Shown in pieces: positions 1 to 12,300 of a DNA stretch of 64,000 nucleotides. This stretch comes from Bufo bufo. Taxonomy: Eukaryota > Chordata > Amphibia > Anura > Bufonidae. Numbering within the stretch: position 1 is the first letter of the stretch; the number at the start of each line of letters is the position of its first letter. A program made the position numbers and the translations under genes. The stretch spans positions 397,944,119 through 398,008,118 of the forward strand of contig NC_053392.1 of NCBI RefSeq assembly GCF_905171765.1. Direction: 5' to 3'. The notes below the pieces were generated by a model that was not told the DNA's origin, made no database searches, and was given only the letters and a program-made list of their open reading frames with translations.

Positions 1-59
1 CATAATATCGTCCCTTAACTCAAAAACTGACTTTCTAACTGGTTCATCATATGTATATA

Positions 60-1646
60 CACTGCTCAAAAAAATAAAGGGAACACAAAAATAACACATC
101 CTAGATATGAATTAATTAAATATCCTTCTGAAATACTTTGTTCTTTACATAGTTGAATGTGCTGACAACAAAATCACACAAAAATTAAAAAATGGAAATC
201 AAATTTTTCAACCCATGGAGGTCTGGATTTGGAGTCACACTCAAAATTAAAGTGAAAAAACACACTACAGGCTGATCCAACTTTGATGTAATGTCCTTAA
301 AACAGGACAAACAGTCAAAATGAGGCTCAGTAGTGTGTGTGGCCTCCACGTGCCTGTATGACCTCCCTACAACGCCTGTGCATGCTCCTGATTAGGTGGC
401 GGACGGTCTCCTGAGGGATCTCCTCCCAGACCTGGACTAAAGCATCTGCCAACTCCTGGACAGTCTGTGGTGCAACGTGACGTTGGTGGATAGAGCGAGA
501 CATGATGTCCCAGATGTGCTCAATTGGATTCAGATCTGGGGAACGGGCGGGCCAGTCCATAGCATCAATGCCTTCATCTTGCAGGAACTGCTGACACACT
601 CCAGCCACATGAGGTCTAGCATTGTCTTGCATTAGGAGGAACCCAGGGCCAACCGCACCAGCATATGGTCTCACAAGGGGTCTGAGGATCTCATCTCGGT
701 ACCTAATGGCAGTCAGGCTACCTCTGGCGAGCACACGGAGGGCTGTGCGGCCCTCCAAAGAAATGCCACCCCACACCATTACTGATCCAATGCCAAACTG
801 GTCATGCGGTCATGTTGCAGGCAGCAGAACGTTCTCCATGGCGTCTCCAGACTCGGTCACGTCTGTCACATGTGCTCAGTGTGAACCTGCTTTCATCTGT
901 GAAGGGCACAGGGCGCCAGTGGCGAATTTGCCAATCTTGGTGTTCTCTGGCAAATGCCAAACATCCTGCACGGTGTTAAGCTGTAAGCACAAGCCCCACC
1001 TGTGGACGTCGGGCCCTCATATCACCCTCATGGAGTCTGTTTCTGACCGTTTGAGCAGACACATGCACATTTGTGGCCTGCTGGAGGTCATTTTGCAGGG
1101 CTCTGGCAGTGCTCCTCCTGTTCCTCCTTGCACAAAGACGGAGGTAGCGGTCCTGCTGCTGGGTTGCTGCCCTCCTACGGCCTCCTCCACGTCTCCTGAT
1201 GTACTGGCCTGTCTCCTGGTAGCGACTCCAAGCTCTGGACACTACGCTGACAGACACAGCAAACCTTCTTGCCACAGCTCGCATTGATGTGCCATCCTGG
1301 ATAAGCTGCACTACCTAGCCACTTGTGTGGGTTGTAGACTCCGTCTCATGCTACCACTAGAGTGAAAGCACCGCCAGCATTCAAAAGTGACCAAAACATC
1401 AGCCAGGAAGCATAGGAACTGAGAAGTGGTCTGTGATCACCACCTGCAGAACCACTCCTTTATTGGGGGGGTCTTGCTAATTGCCTATAATTTCCACCTG
1501 TTGTCTATCCCATTTGCACAACAGCATGTGAAATTGATTGTCACTCAGTGTTGCTTCCTAAGTGGACAGTTTGATTTCACAGAAGTGTGATTGACTTGGA
1601 GTTACATTGTGTTGTTTAAGTGTTCCCTTTATTTTTTTGAGCAGTG
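60..1646 (-). mobile_element. Tc1-like DNA transposon, decayed copy 1
   Basis: A Tc1/mariner-type element bounded by inverted repeats that start CACTGCTCAAAAAAATAAAG at 60 and end with the complement at 1646. A TA dinucleotide sits on each side (58-59 and 1647-1648), the target duplication expected of this superfamily. The 1.59-kb length fits one transposase gene plus ends. The transposase lies on the minus strand and is broken, so the copy cannot move by itself. Confidence 0.93.
327..1349 (-). pseudogene. Tc1-like DD34E transposase, frameshifted
   Basis: This is the remains of the element's cut-and-paste transposase, which would bind the terminal repeats and catalyse excision and insertion at TA. 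The N-terminal part (about 976-1349) has the paired helix-turn-helix region ([12 protein letters not shown], then an arginine-rich hinge GGGRRRA). The catalytic part shows FTDESRF near 895 (first Asp), MQDNARPH near 625 (second Asp) and NPIEHIW near 525 (Glu). Exactly 34 residues separate the second Asp from the Glu, so the triad is DD34E. The frame changes near 1310, between 976 and 905, and again near 800-820, so no single protein can be made. A likely original start is the ATG at 1349-1347. Confidence 0.88.
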
Positions 1647-1649
1647 TAT

Positions 1650-3140
1650 ATTAATATGTACTAATGATGAGGCAATAGCATAAATGTTTCTTTCTCCTCA
1701 CTATTCTCCTGTGTTAGAAATACAGTATATACTGATGTCTCACAACTGTTAAACCATCTGGGAATAATCCCCTTATTATTTACTTGACATTTATCTTTCA
1801 TTGTAATGTGACATTAGCAATAGAGTTGACCTGTTTTTTTTTAGTTGACAGCAAAATTTTGCTTGCATGCATCAAAAAAATAAAAAACTGCAGTAAAAAT
1901 ATATAACTGTTTGAAATTGTATACATTTCTATGTTTTTTGATTATGTTCACTCACACTAAAAACTGTGGATTTTTGGCTGCAGAACTGAAGACAGAAGAT
2001 CCGCCATGTATTTCATTGGCAGCAAAGAGTATGAGATTTTACAAAAGCTCATCTACATGTTGCAGAAAAAAAATCTGAAATTGATCAGCAACGTTACCTT
2101 CTGCTATGGATTTCACCCTTTGCAATGCATAGAGAGTAATTCAGAGCAAGATTTGAGAAAATCCCCTTGTACTGCACATTTTTGGAAGCATAGCAAAATC
2201 AGCAGGGGGAATTGCTTGCAAAACATCAGGCACTTCTATCCGGTAAGGAATGAACTTCTGTCTAGTTACGTGAGGCAATCTCATCTGAATACTACTGAAT
2301 CTTTGGTGGCTAGTGGCCCCACAAGTTTCATGACTTTTGCAACACCCCTGGTAACAGTGACTACTTCCACAAAAACTGTACACATTTCACACTGCAGATT
2401 AGTGTGCTGGTTGAAGTCACCCAGTATACTAGTGCCCTCTGCTGGTAGAAAGAAGAATACTTGTTTAGAAAACTAGAACTAGTAATATGTTATATATACC
2501 TGTGCACCTACAGTGTTCATATAAATACACGGAATGGCACATATCTTACGGGTTTAACTTGGAAACAAAAATGTAATAAAATGTTACGAGTCAAGGTTCA
2601 CTCTCGGAACATCAACTGAATACAAATTATTTACAATTTAACAAGGATCTGCTTAATAAAATATTGTTATTTGCTTGTGAAGTCATCAAATTCAACTTGA
2701 GTGTGAAAAAGGTTACAAAATGAAGGAGGGTCCTCAGAGCAGAAACTGTCCTAAAAACCGTGGGTGCAAAATACACCACTAAAGCGCAAAGTGCTTAAAA
2801 TCCCCATATGGCTCACATTTACTGAGGGACTTGCAACTATTTTAAATGTCATGTTTTGGAGGCATTTGCGCCTCATTCACCTATTTTGATTCAATTTTAA
2901 GACTAATTCAAACATTTTCTAACTTTTGCACCTTTTTTTCCAACTTATTTATGCCTGTTTTTGCACCTGATTTAGTTGCGAAAACAGTCAAATTTCTACT
3001 TCAATCCAGGGCTGGCGTACTTTTCTTCATCGGTTTTGAGTGTTAAGTTGCACAAAATTTTGATTTTAAAGTCGCATTTTCATGGAGACATGCACCTGCT
3101 TCCAGCTCACTTGCCCAACATTTTCATGCACATATCAGTC
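1650..3140. other. Intergenic stretch, no recognised gene
   Basis: AT-rich sequence. The longest open frame runs 2006-2476 on plus (156 codons), with no motif or family I recognise and no matching splice-site structure. It is more likely chance or relic sequence than a gene. No terminal repeats or RNA genes were seen. Confidence 0.4.
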
Positions 3141-3144
3141 TACA

Positions 3145-3605
3145 GCCTCTTTCACACGACCGTATAGCTTTTTCAGTATTTTTGTGGTCCGTTTTTCACG
3201 GATCCGTTGTTCCGTTTTTTGTTTCTGTTGTGTTTCCGTTTCTGCTCCGTTTTTCTGTATGACATATACAGTATACACTAATTACACATAAAAAAATTGG
3301 GCTGGGCATAAAATTTTCAATAGATGCTTCTGCAAAAACGGAACAGATACGGAAGACATACAGATGCGTTTCCATATGTGTTCCGTTTTTTTGCGAACCC
3401 ATTGACTTGAATGGAACCATGGAACGTGATTTGTGGGCAATAATAGGACATGTTCTATCTTTCAACGGAACAGAAATACGGAAACAGAATGCATAGGGAG
3501 TACATTCTGTTTTTTTTTGCGGAACCATTGAAATGAATGGTTCCGTATACGGAATGGAAAAAACGGCCCGTAAACAGAAGAAAAAACGGTAGTGTGAAAG
3601 AGGCC
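3145..3605. repeat. Miniature inverted-repeat element (CTCTTTCACACG ends)
   Basis: Non-autonomous element whose ends are complementary: GCCTCTTTCACACGACCGTA at the left and ACGGTAGTGTGAAAGAGGCC at the right. The two halves also mirror each other through repeated TCCGTTT/AAACGGA words. It carries no coding capacity. A TAA follows the right end. This style of end (TTTCACAC followed by CG) recurs through the window. Confidence 0.75.
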
Positions 3606-3608
3606 TAA

Positions 3609-3845
3609 GGCTAGGGTTACACAGCAACATGGTTCGCATGATATTCATGTTGCACCAATGTCGTGCTACATTTTTTTATAATGATAGTCAATGGTGTTGC
3701 ACTGTGACATTCTGCAACTGCGAAGCAACAGTTGAACAGAAATCGAACTTGGATGGAACTATCATGTCGCATCATTATTAAAAATGTGGCACGACTTTTC
3801 AGTGACAAGAAGTCGTGTGACCCATGTCACTTTGTAGCCCTAGCC
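3609..3845. repeat. Short palindromic MITE (GGCTAGGGTTACAC ends)
   Basis: The ends are GGCTAGGGTTACACAGCAAC and the near-complement ending CCCTAGCC. TAA lies before the left end and TTA after the right end. It abuts the previous element directly. Internal arms containing GTCGTGC/GCACGAC words are inverted repeats. No coding capacity. Confidence 0.65.
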
Positions 3846-3898
3846 TTAGTAAATATGAAACTGTCGTACTAAAAAAGAACCACCAGAGGTCAGACTAA

Positions 3899-4124
3899 GG
3901 GTACTTTCACACTAGCATTGTTAGAATCAGGCAGGCAGTTCAGTTGCCGGAACTGCCTGCCGGATCCGGAAATCCGTATGCAAATGGATATCTGTTTTTC
4001 CAGGATCCGGACACGGATCCGTTAGACTTATTCATTGAAATACCGGATCCGGTATTTAATTTTTTCAAAGCTAAAAAGAACTGCGCATGCGCAGACCGGA
4101 AAACTGGACCTAGCGATGCGACAA
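3899..4124. repeat. Partial MITE of the GGGTACTTTCACAC family
   Basis: Begins GGGTACTTTCACACTAGCAT, the same left end as the three palindromic units that follow. It continues with the GGATCCGG/CCGGATCC-rich body seen in relatives at 34.2 and 21.5 kb. No matching right end is visible before the array starts, so the copy appears truncated. Confidence 0.5.
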
Positions 4125-5582
4125 TTTTAGTCTTTTGCCTAAACTTTATAAAAAGTCCCACAGCACTTAATGAATTAGACAAGGCATATTGCTATTAGGG
4201 TACTTTCACACTAGCGTTATTCTTTTCCGGTATTGAAATCTGGTAAAGGGTCTCAATACCAGAAAAAAACACTTCTGTTTTGTCCCAATGTATTCTGAAT
4301 GGAAAGCAATCCGTTCAGTATGCATCAGGATGTCTTCCGTTCCATCCCTTGTACGGAATTTTAGCCGGAAAAAATACTGCAGCAAGCTGCGGTATTTTTT
4401 TCCGGTCAAATACCGTACAAGGGATGGAACGGAAGACATCCTGATGCATACTGAACGGATTGCTTTCCATTCAGAATACATTGGGACAAAACAGAAGTGT
4501 TTTTTTCTGGTATTGAGACCCTTTACCAGATTTCAATACCGGAAAAGAATAACGCTAGTGTGAAAGTACCCTAATAGCAATATGCCTTGTCTAATTCATT
4601 AAGTGCTGTGGGACTTTATAAAAAGTCCCACAGCACTTAATGAATTAGACAAGGCATATTGCTATTAGGGTACTTTCACACTAGCGTTATTCTTTTCCGG
4701 TATTGAAATCTGGTAAAGGGTCTCAATACCAGAAAAAAACACTTCTGTTTTGTCCCAATGTATTCTGAATGGAAAGCAATCCGTTCAGTATGCATCAGGA
4801 TGTCTTCCGTTCCATCCCTTGTACGGTATTTGACCGGAAAAAAATACCGCAGCTTGCTGCAGTATTTTTTCCGGCTAAAATTCCGTACAAGGGATGGAAC
4901 GGAAGACATCCTGATGCATACTGAACGGATTGCTTTCCATTCAGAATACATTGGGACAAAACAGAAGTGTTTTTTTCTGGTATTGAGACCCTTTACCAGA
5001 TTTCAATACCGGAAAAGAATAACGCTAGTGTGAAAGTACCCTAATAGCAATATGCCTTGTCTAATTCATTAAGTGCTGTGGGACTTTTTATAAAGTCCCA
5101 CAGCACTTAATGAATTAGACAAGGCATATTGCTATTAGGGTACTTTCACACTAGCGTTATTCTTTTCCGGTATTGAAATCTGGTAAAGGGTCTCAATACC
5201 AGAAAAAAACACTTCTGTTTTGTCCCAATGTATTCTGAATGGAAAGCAATCCGTTCAGTATGCATCAGGATGTCTTCCGTTCCATCCCTTGTACGGAATT
5301 TTAGCCGGAAAAAATACTGCAGCAAGCTGCGGTATTTTTTTCCGGTCAAATACCGTACAAGGGATGGAACGGAAGACATCCTGATGCATACTGAACGGAT
5401 TGCTTTCCATTCAGAATACATTGGGACAAAACAGAAGTGTTTTTTTCTGGTATTGAGACCCTTTACCAGATTTCAATACCGGAAAAGAATAACGCTAGTG
5501 TGAAAGTACCCTAATAGCAATATGCCTTGTCTAATTCATTAAGTGCTGTGGGACTTTTTATAAAGTTTAGGCAAAAGACTAA
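4125..5582. repeat. Array of three alternating palindromic MITE units
   Basis: Three 374-bp palindromes at 4198-4571, 4668-5041 and 5138-5511 repeat with an exact 470-bp period. Each is an inverted repeat starting GGGTACTTTCACACTAGCG and ending in its complement. The small asymmetric centre lies forward in units 1 and 3 and inverted in unit 2. The 96-bp linkers are palindromic too, and linker 2 is the reverse complement of linker 1 at its core (ACTTTATAAAAAGT versus ACTTTTTATAAAGT). The outer flanks mirror each other (AGTCTTTTGCCTAAAC near 4129 and GTTTAGGCAAAAGACT near 5564). The layout therefore reads forward-reverse-forward. The units look identical wherever I compared them. The 91-codon frames inside are by-products of the repeat. 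Confidence 0.9.
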
Positions 5583-6375
5583 CAGACAAAGCAAATACGC
5601 CTGTCTAATATTATGACTAAAAACAGGCGAGATTGATAAATGTGCCCCAATAAGTGTAGTGTGCACATACTATAAGGCCAGTTTCAGATGAGTATATTCT
5701 GTGCGGGAAACATGTTGGGGGAAATTGAACTGTTGTAAAGGGAAACTGGTTTAGGGCTGTTTCACACAAGGGGATGCCGTGCGTGACATCCGCTGCGTGA
5801 ATGAGAGCCAAGACCCGCTGCGTGCAGAAGAAGCACGGAGCATTAACATGATTGTTTCCACTTTTCATTTTTCAGAGCTCCTTTGGAAAATGAAAGGTGA
5901 TATCTGATTGGTTCCTATGGGCAACTAAGGCAAATTTCTCTTCTGCGTTGTGGGGGAGCAGTATTTCTCAGACTGAACATTTTTCCTGTGAAGGAAAGTG
6001 AACTCACAACATCATAATGATTTATGATGCTGTGAATTCCCGTCTTGCCGAGGGTCTACTGAACTGTAGTCATGGCATTATGTGACTATAGTTCAGCAGA
6101 CTCATGGTCAGGAAGGAATTTACAGCATCATAAATGATTATGATGCTGCAAGTTAACTTCACAAGAGCAATGGTCAGTCTAGAAAATACTGCTACCACAT
6201 GGAGCGAACAGGCTTGTCTGTAACTGGCCTACACTTGGAGAGTCCTGTCAGTTTTGTAACTTGTCATTTATGAGCCAACACCAGGAATTGCTCCTTGAAA
6301 ACAATAATGGAGAGATTTGCACTTTTTCCATGTGACCAGACCTGGTACAAAACAATGCATTTGAAAAAATTCAGG
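5583..6375. repeat. Intergenic stretch with one 170-bp inverted repeat
   Basis: No gene is seen. At about 5996-6166 there is an inverted repeat: CTCACAACATCATAATGATT on the left answers AATGATTATGATGCTG on the right, around a spacer that is itself partly symmetric (GAACTGTAGTCA / TGACTATAGTTC). The part 5685-5870 contains fragments resembling the TTTCACAC MITE ends. The rest is featureless. Confidence 0.5.
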
Positions 6376-6378
6376 TAA

Positions 6379-7111
6379 GGCTACATTCACACAACCGTAT
6401 GTATTTTGCGGTCTGCAAAATGCAGATTCACAAAAAATACGGCAGATGTCTGTGTGACATCCATGTTGCATCCGTTTTGTTTTGTTTTTGTGGATCCATT
6501 GTACCAATGCCTATCCTTGTCCGCAAAACAGACAAAAATAGGACATGCTCTATATTTTTTGCGGGGCTATGGAACGGACATATGGATGCGGACAGCACAG
6601 AGTGCTGTTCAATCTCTGGACATAATACAGTTTCCCTGGCAGCTGTATCACCCGGGGTGCAGGAGCGTTGTACAATGCCGGATGGTCAGACTGCATGGGA
6701 CAACAAAAGTGAAGGTATGCTATAAGATTATGAGACTTGCGGGGCAGATTTATTAATCCTGTCTAAAATTGCTACAAAGGGTACATTTTGACGGGCATTC
6801 TAAATAAGGGCTCATGCACAGGAACGTATTTTCTTTCTGTGTCAGTTTAGTTTTTTTGTATGCGTAACCATTCATTTTAACGAGTCCGCAATAAAAACTG
6901 AAGTTACTCCATGTGCATTCCGTTTTCACTATGTCCGTTCTGTAAAAAAAAAAGGCCTATTATTGTTCACATTACAGACAAGGACAAGGTTCTATTAGGG
7001 GGTCACTTGTTCCGTTCAGCAAAATACGGTATGCACATGGACATCATCCATATTTTTTGCGGATATGTTTTTTGCGGACAGCAAAATACATACAGTCGTG
7101 TGCATGAGCCC
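6379..7111. repeat. Composite Harbinger-like MITE pair
   Basis: The outer left end GGCTACATTCACACAACCGT at 6379 answers the right end near 7111, where ATACATACAGTCGTG precedes TGCATGAGCCC. A second left end, GGGCTCATGCACAGGAACGT at 6808, uses the same right end and is flanked by TAA on both sides (6805-6807 and 7112-7114), the target size used by PIF/Harbinger elements. The stretch 6585-6760 is unrelated insertion or spacer. Open frames here are chance. Confidence 0.6.
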
Positions 7112-7114
7112 TAA

Positions 7115-8265
7115 GACTGAGCCTACATACAGGCCCAGATTTACAAAGCCTATAGATTGGCTAAACTTAGTCTGTCTAGACCTCCACTAGATTTGTCAAA
7201 GGGCTTAGGCTGGATGATAAATGTAGCGCCGCGTTAGACCCTAAACCTTTGTCAAGCAAGTCAGATTTTTTTTTTTTAAAACCCTAGTTGTGCTAAAGTG
7301 CACCATTTTTTATAGATATTAGGCGTTTTATTAAATCTGTGCCACAGACTTTTTAATAGCAAGATTTAAATTTTTATTCGAGCTACAGATAGGGAACACA
7401 TTTAGGGCAGATTTCCAAGTTGCTATTTTTTTTTTTTTTAAACAAATTGCAAAAAAACACATGCATTTTTAAAGCAGTAGTGTTTTTTTGACAGGTGAAA
7501 TGTTAAATCTGAAAATCTGTTTCATTCATTTGAATTGGGTAGTTTTGGTGGGAAGCACCTGGATTTCTGCTAGCTATTTAGGTGAATGGAACAGATTTTC
7601 AGTCACAGAAAATATTTTGCAACAAAATCTACAGCATGTAAACAGTGTCACCAATGAGGCGAGGTGATTGGCCTAGGTAGCGCAACCTGGAGCCAATTAG
7701 TGGCGGCAGCAGGGCCGTGAGAAATGAGCGCTTCCATTGTTGAAGTGCTCCTATATATTTATTTGTCTTCAGGACAGCAATACAGTTGAATGGTGCAGCG
7801 GGGAATGGGAGTGATGTCTCCCTGCCCTGCCATTCTCACTTACCTAGTGCCTGTAGCCTATCAGAGGCCGGTACAGGTGGTACAATGACATCATCATTAG
7901 GCTGCCTGAGCTGAGCAGCATACAGCACTGGACACAGTCTGGAAGAGGCCAGCACTGCATCACTGAGAGCTGCATGGAGTTATGTATTTGAGTTTATTTT
8001 TTATTTGGCAGCATGGTGTTGGACCACTATGGGGGAAGGTGGGGGGGGAATACTTTGGGTGCATTATTTCTACCGGGGGAACTAAATAGGGGCATTTTAT
8101 ACTGGCAGATATTATGGGGGGCACTATGGGTACACACTGTAAGTGGCCTTTTTTTATTTTACAGGCTTTATTACCACATGGGACTACAAGGAACTTGATT
8201 ACTAGTATGTGCAATATTATTTCTGGGGCCAATGGGTGACATTATTACTATTAGGAGCCCTGTTA
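7115..8265. other. Intergenic stretch, degenerate repeats
   Basis: No gene is seen. The AT-rich part 7120-7640 contains short T and A runs. From about 8000 to 8250 the sequence is rich in GGGGCACTATGGG- and TTTTATACTGGCA-type words, like the block at 18.6-19.0 kb on the far side of the nested Penelope-type element. The two may be one low-complexity repeat that was split by the insertion (inference). Confidence 0.4.
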
Positions 8266-8276
8266 ACACTAATATT

Positions 8277-9039
8277 TTCATGGCCATGTTTGAAGAAAAC
8301 AATATTTTCAGTACAGGAAAACTATCTGCCACAACCACATGTTTACGTTATGTGGAAGATATTTTCCTTCTATGAAGAGATACTGAACAATCCCTATTGA
8401 CATTTATTGAATATCTCAATTCATGTCATGAAACAATTAAATTTCAACTACATTACCATCCCACTACAATACAAATTTCTAGATGTAGAAATCAGGATAT
8501 TTTAACACCATATTATACTCCAAACTCACTGATCGAAATAATCTATTGCTCTATACTAGCCACCACGCCCCACATATTTTTAAAGGTGTACCAAAAAGTC
8601 AACTGATACGAGCTAAAACATATAACCAAAACAAATCGAGATTATATAAAACAAAAAAAAAACAATATCTAAAACATTTTTAGACCGAGGATACCCTAAA
8701 AATATCATCGATACAGCTGAAAAAGAAATTGAACATATCCCAAGAGACACCCTATTTATTAGGAAAAATAAGAAAAAGCGCAAATGAATGCACAGTATAT
8801 ATAGGCGCCTACTATTGTCATGCGACTTTAATTTAAAAAAACTATCAATAAATATTGGGATATTTTGCAACATGATAAAAAATACGGAAATCTTTTTAAA
8901 TCAAAATCTAATTTTGTGTACCGAAAAGGGCGAACAATAGGTAATAGATTAATTAAGGAAGATATAAAAATACAAAAAAAGGATCGACAATGCTTTTTAG
9001 ACGCACAAAAAAGAGGCACGTCCCCATGCTTGTCATGTA
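8277..9039 (+). pseudogene. Penelope RT C-terminal part
   Basis: This would copy element RNA into DNA. The sequence FMAMFEENNIF at 8277 matches the stretch just before the catalytic block. LRYVEDIFLL near 8345 corresponds to the YVDD catalytic motif, with the first Asp replaced by Glu. A stop follows directly after IFLL. The frame continues as FIEYLNSCHETIKFQ, then shifts before FLDVEIR near 8480. Further fragments include FLDRGYPK near 8680 and FVYRKGRTIGNRLIK near 8915, which fit the thumb and connector of this family. The piece ends in CLSC at the Tc1 insertion point. It is truncated at the 5' end and has several stops and frameshifts, so it is dead. Confidence 0.82.
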
Positions 9040-9092
9040 CAGTCCTGATCAAAAGTCTAAGACCACTTTAAAAATGGCAAAAAATCATATTT

Positions 9093-9114
9093 AGCATGGC
9101 TGGATCTTAACCAA
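9093..9114. repeat. L1 target-site duplication, left copy
   Basis: 22-bp direct repeat beginning AGCATGGCTGGATC, identical to 14948-14969. It belongs to the Tc1 inverted repeat and was duplicated when the L1 inserted. Confidence 0.93.
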
Positions 9115-9334
9115 ATTTATTTTTATTCAAAGTAAGTAAGGCATATCAATCGATCACAAACCATCGTAGCATCACTGGTAAGGCAAAGTCACAAATCGGT
9201 CATGGAAGTGACCACAAATGCATGTCAGTGCAACACATGTTGTACAAAATGATACATCAAATGTGACAGACTATAAAAATCAAATATAACACAAATAAGA
9301 AGAAAAGAGAGGGAAAGGAAGGGAAAGGAAAGAA

Positions 9335-9351
9335 GGGGGGGGGGGGGGGGG
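9335..9351. repeat. Homopolymer (G)17 in the L1 3' region
   Basis: Seventeen consecutive G on plus, so a C run on the L1 sense strand. It follows a purine-rich AAAGGAAGGGAAAGG stretch and lies just downstream of the ORF2 stop. Its length is unreliable in most sequencing data. Confidence 0.85.
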
Positions 9352-9374
9352 TAGGGGAGTTTTCCTCAACTCCG

Positions 9375-12300
9375 TCAGGGGAACTTCCTATATGTCTTCC
9401 AGGGCGACCAGATTTTCAGAAAGCGGGAACGCGTGCAAGATTCCCAGTGGGCCAGCTCTTCAAACCTGTAGATCTGATCCACCTTATCCCTCCACATCGA
9501 AACAGTGGGAGGTTCAGTATCCTTCCAAAGCAGCGGGATGAGCAATCTCGCCGCCGTGATGAGCATAGTAGGAAGATCAGATCTACAGGGGGAAAGCGAG
9601 TCATTAGGGCACCAAAGCAGAATCAGTTTAGGATCCAGCTTAACCTGCTTAGCACACACCTCATTTATCAGAGCTTCTATACTGGTCCAGAACGTTTTAA
9701 TCTTTCCACAGTGCCACCAAATGTGTGACAGAGAGCCTACATCTTTTCTACACCTCCAGCACTCACTTGGGAAATCTGCATTAAGCCTATGCAAGAACTC
9801 CGGGGACTTGTACCATCTCGTAAGCAGCTTATACGAGTTTTCTTGTACCTTAATACAGCGGCTAAAGCCGTGAGAGTGTGTAAGGACAAAAGCCCTTTCT
9901 GGGTCTGTAAGGTGGATGGACAATTCCCTTTCCCATGAAGAAAGGAAATGTAGCTCAGGAGGGGAGGCTGAGAGTAACTCCTTATATATGGTAGACAGCG
10001 GTTTAGGGATCCTACGGGCATCTGATAGTCTCTTAGACAGCCAAGAGGGGGTTCCAGAGGTTGTGGGGGGTGGTAGCTTAATCATCTTAATCTCCTTCTG
10101 CAGGGCAAAACTCTGTAGGAAGGAAGCTTTTTTGACTATAGGGTCATTCAAGACCGTGGACCAATCCAGGGACCCATCCGGGGACCTAATCTTACTTAAA
10201 GGGATCTCGGCCAAAAGAGGCCAGATACCCGAGGGCTTCTCGGCTTCCGGATGGACATAAAACTGTAAAGAGGAAAGCGGAGTACCCGGTATGGGAAACT
10301 CAAGTGTTCTATCCTTAAACTGCTTGGCCCACTCAACAAACATACCCTTCCATAGGAGTGGCAAAGAGGAACTACCCGGAGAACAAGGGGACAGCCCCCA
10401 GAGAATCCGCTTCATTCTAGTGGAGAGCAGAGAGCGCTCAAGACACACATATGGAGCACTATAAGTGCTATTGAGGAGGGATAGACCTCTAAATAGTTGA
10501 AAGGCCACATAGTAGGAACGCATGTCGGGCAGACCAAAGCCGCCAAACCTCCTCTCTCTGGTCAGCACCGAATAAGCAATTCTGGAGGGTTTTCTTCCCC
10601 ACAAAAAGAGGGAAAAAACTCTGCGGATGTCTACAAAAAATGAGTGCGGCAGCCAGATAGGCAACACCTGCAGAAGGTACAAAAATTTAGGTGCTATAAA
10701 GTTCTTGAGGTAGTTCCTCTTGCCACACCAGGAAATAAACGGCAGTCTAATAGAGTGCAGCTGCTTCCTAACTGAGGACAATAAGGGGGCATAATTCAGA
10801 GCAAATAAGTCCTTCGCCTGAGCCGGGACGTGCACTCCCAAAAATACTATGTCTTTTGTAGCCCAGTGAAAGGGGGTAGTATTCTGAAGGGCCTCTTTAA
10901 CCGATTCTGGACAAGTAACGTTTAGGGCCATTGACTTGCTATAGTTGATTTTAAAGTTTGACACATAGCCAAACTCCTCAAAAAGAGACAAAAGCCTAGG
11001 GAAGGATGTTTCGGGATTGGAGATCATGATAAGTAGGTCATCTGCAAATGCGGCTGTCAAGTGGGTCCGAGAATCAATGGTCAAGCCCCTAACCGCAGGA
11101 TCCTGCCGGATCTTACACAGCAAAGTCTCCATCACTATGACAAACAGAGATGGGGAGAGAGGACACCCCTGCCTCATCCCATTGGATATGGAAAAGGAGG
11201 GAGAAAGCGTACCGTTTATTTTGAGTTTGGCAGACGGGGCTGAGTACAGAGTGAAGATCGCAGATATAAACGAATCTGGGAAACCAAACCTCGACAGGGC
11301 CCGCGACATATAATGCCAACCGACCCTATCGAAGGCCTTCTCTGCGTCCGTGCTCAGCAAAGCCAGAGGCGTAGAGGAGCTTCTAGCCCAATCCATAAGA
11401 TGGAGCAAACGTATCGTGTTTTCACAGCCCTGTCTGCCACGCACAAACCCCACTTGCTCGCTATCAATAAGATCCGGCAGAATCAGCTGTATTCGCTGCG
11501 CCAGAATCTTGGCCCACCACTTGACATCCGCATTTAGCAGTGAGATAGGGCGATAACTACCACAGTGGAGGGGGTCTTTGTTTTCTTTATGGATTATAGT
11601 TATGTGGGCCTCTAACGTTTGGGGGGGTAGAGAGCCTCCAGACAGGAGGAAATTACAGAGTGCCTGAAAATGAGGAGTCAAAACGTCTTTGAAGGTCTTG
11701 TAATACGATATAGGGAGTCCATCCGGGCCTGGACTTTTACCTGAAGGAATGGAGGAAAGGACCTTGCCAATTTCCTCTCTTGATACAGGGGCGACTAGTT
11801 GGGAAGCTTGTAGGGGACTAACAGAGGGCAGCTTCAGAGTGGACAGGAACTCATCTGTGGCTTGCTCAATAGAGGCTGAACCAGGACGGTCTGGAGTGGG
11901 GAGGTTATATAGATCCGCATAAAAAGCACTAAACGCTTTCGCTATATCGTGAGTTGACTTGTGCTTATTGCCTTTCGCATCTAGAATAGCAGGGATAAAT
12001 GAATCCGCGTGGCGTTGCTTAGCCATGGCAGACATCAGTTTATTCCCTTTGTTCCCATGAGCATAAGCTTTAAACCTGGAGCGGAATATAAGTTTCGCTG
12101 ATTTGGCGTTGAGCAAGTTTTTCAGTCCCGTCCTGGCCTCCGCTAATTCAGCAGCCACAGCCTGAGCCTGGGTTTGCTTATGGGTCAGTTCAAGACTCGC
12201 TATGCGGGACAGCAGGTCATCTACAGCCTTGGAGAGCAACTTTTTAACATGCGAGCCCAGGGAAATTAATTCTCCTCTAACCACTGCCCTATGAGTCTCC

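Noticed and set aside
4206..5503. Six identical or near-identical 91-codon frames on both strands
   Set aside because: They are produced by palindromic MITE units read in both directions; no codon or domain signal.
8000..8250. A coding exon (61-90 codon frames on both strands)
   Set aside because: The sequence consists of degenerate G-rich repeat words similar to 18.6-19.0 kb.
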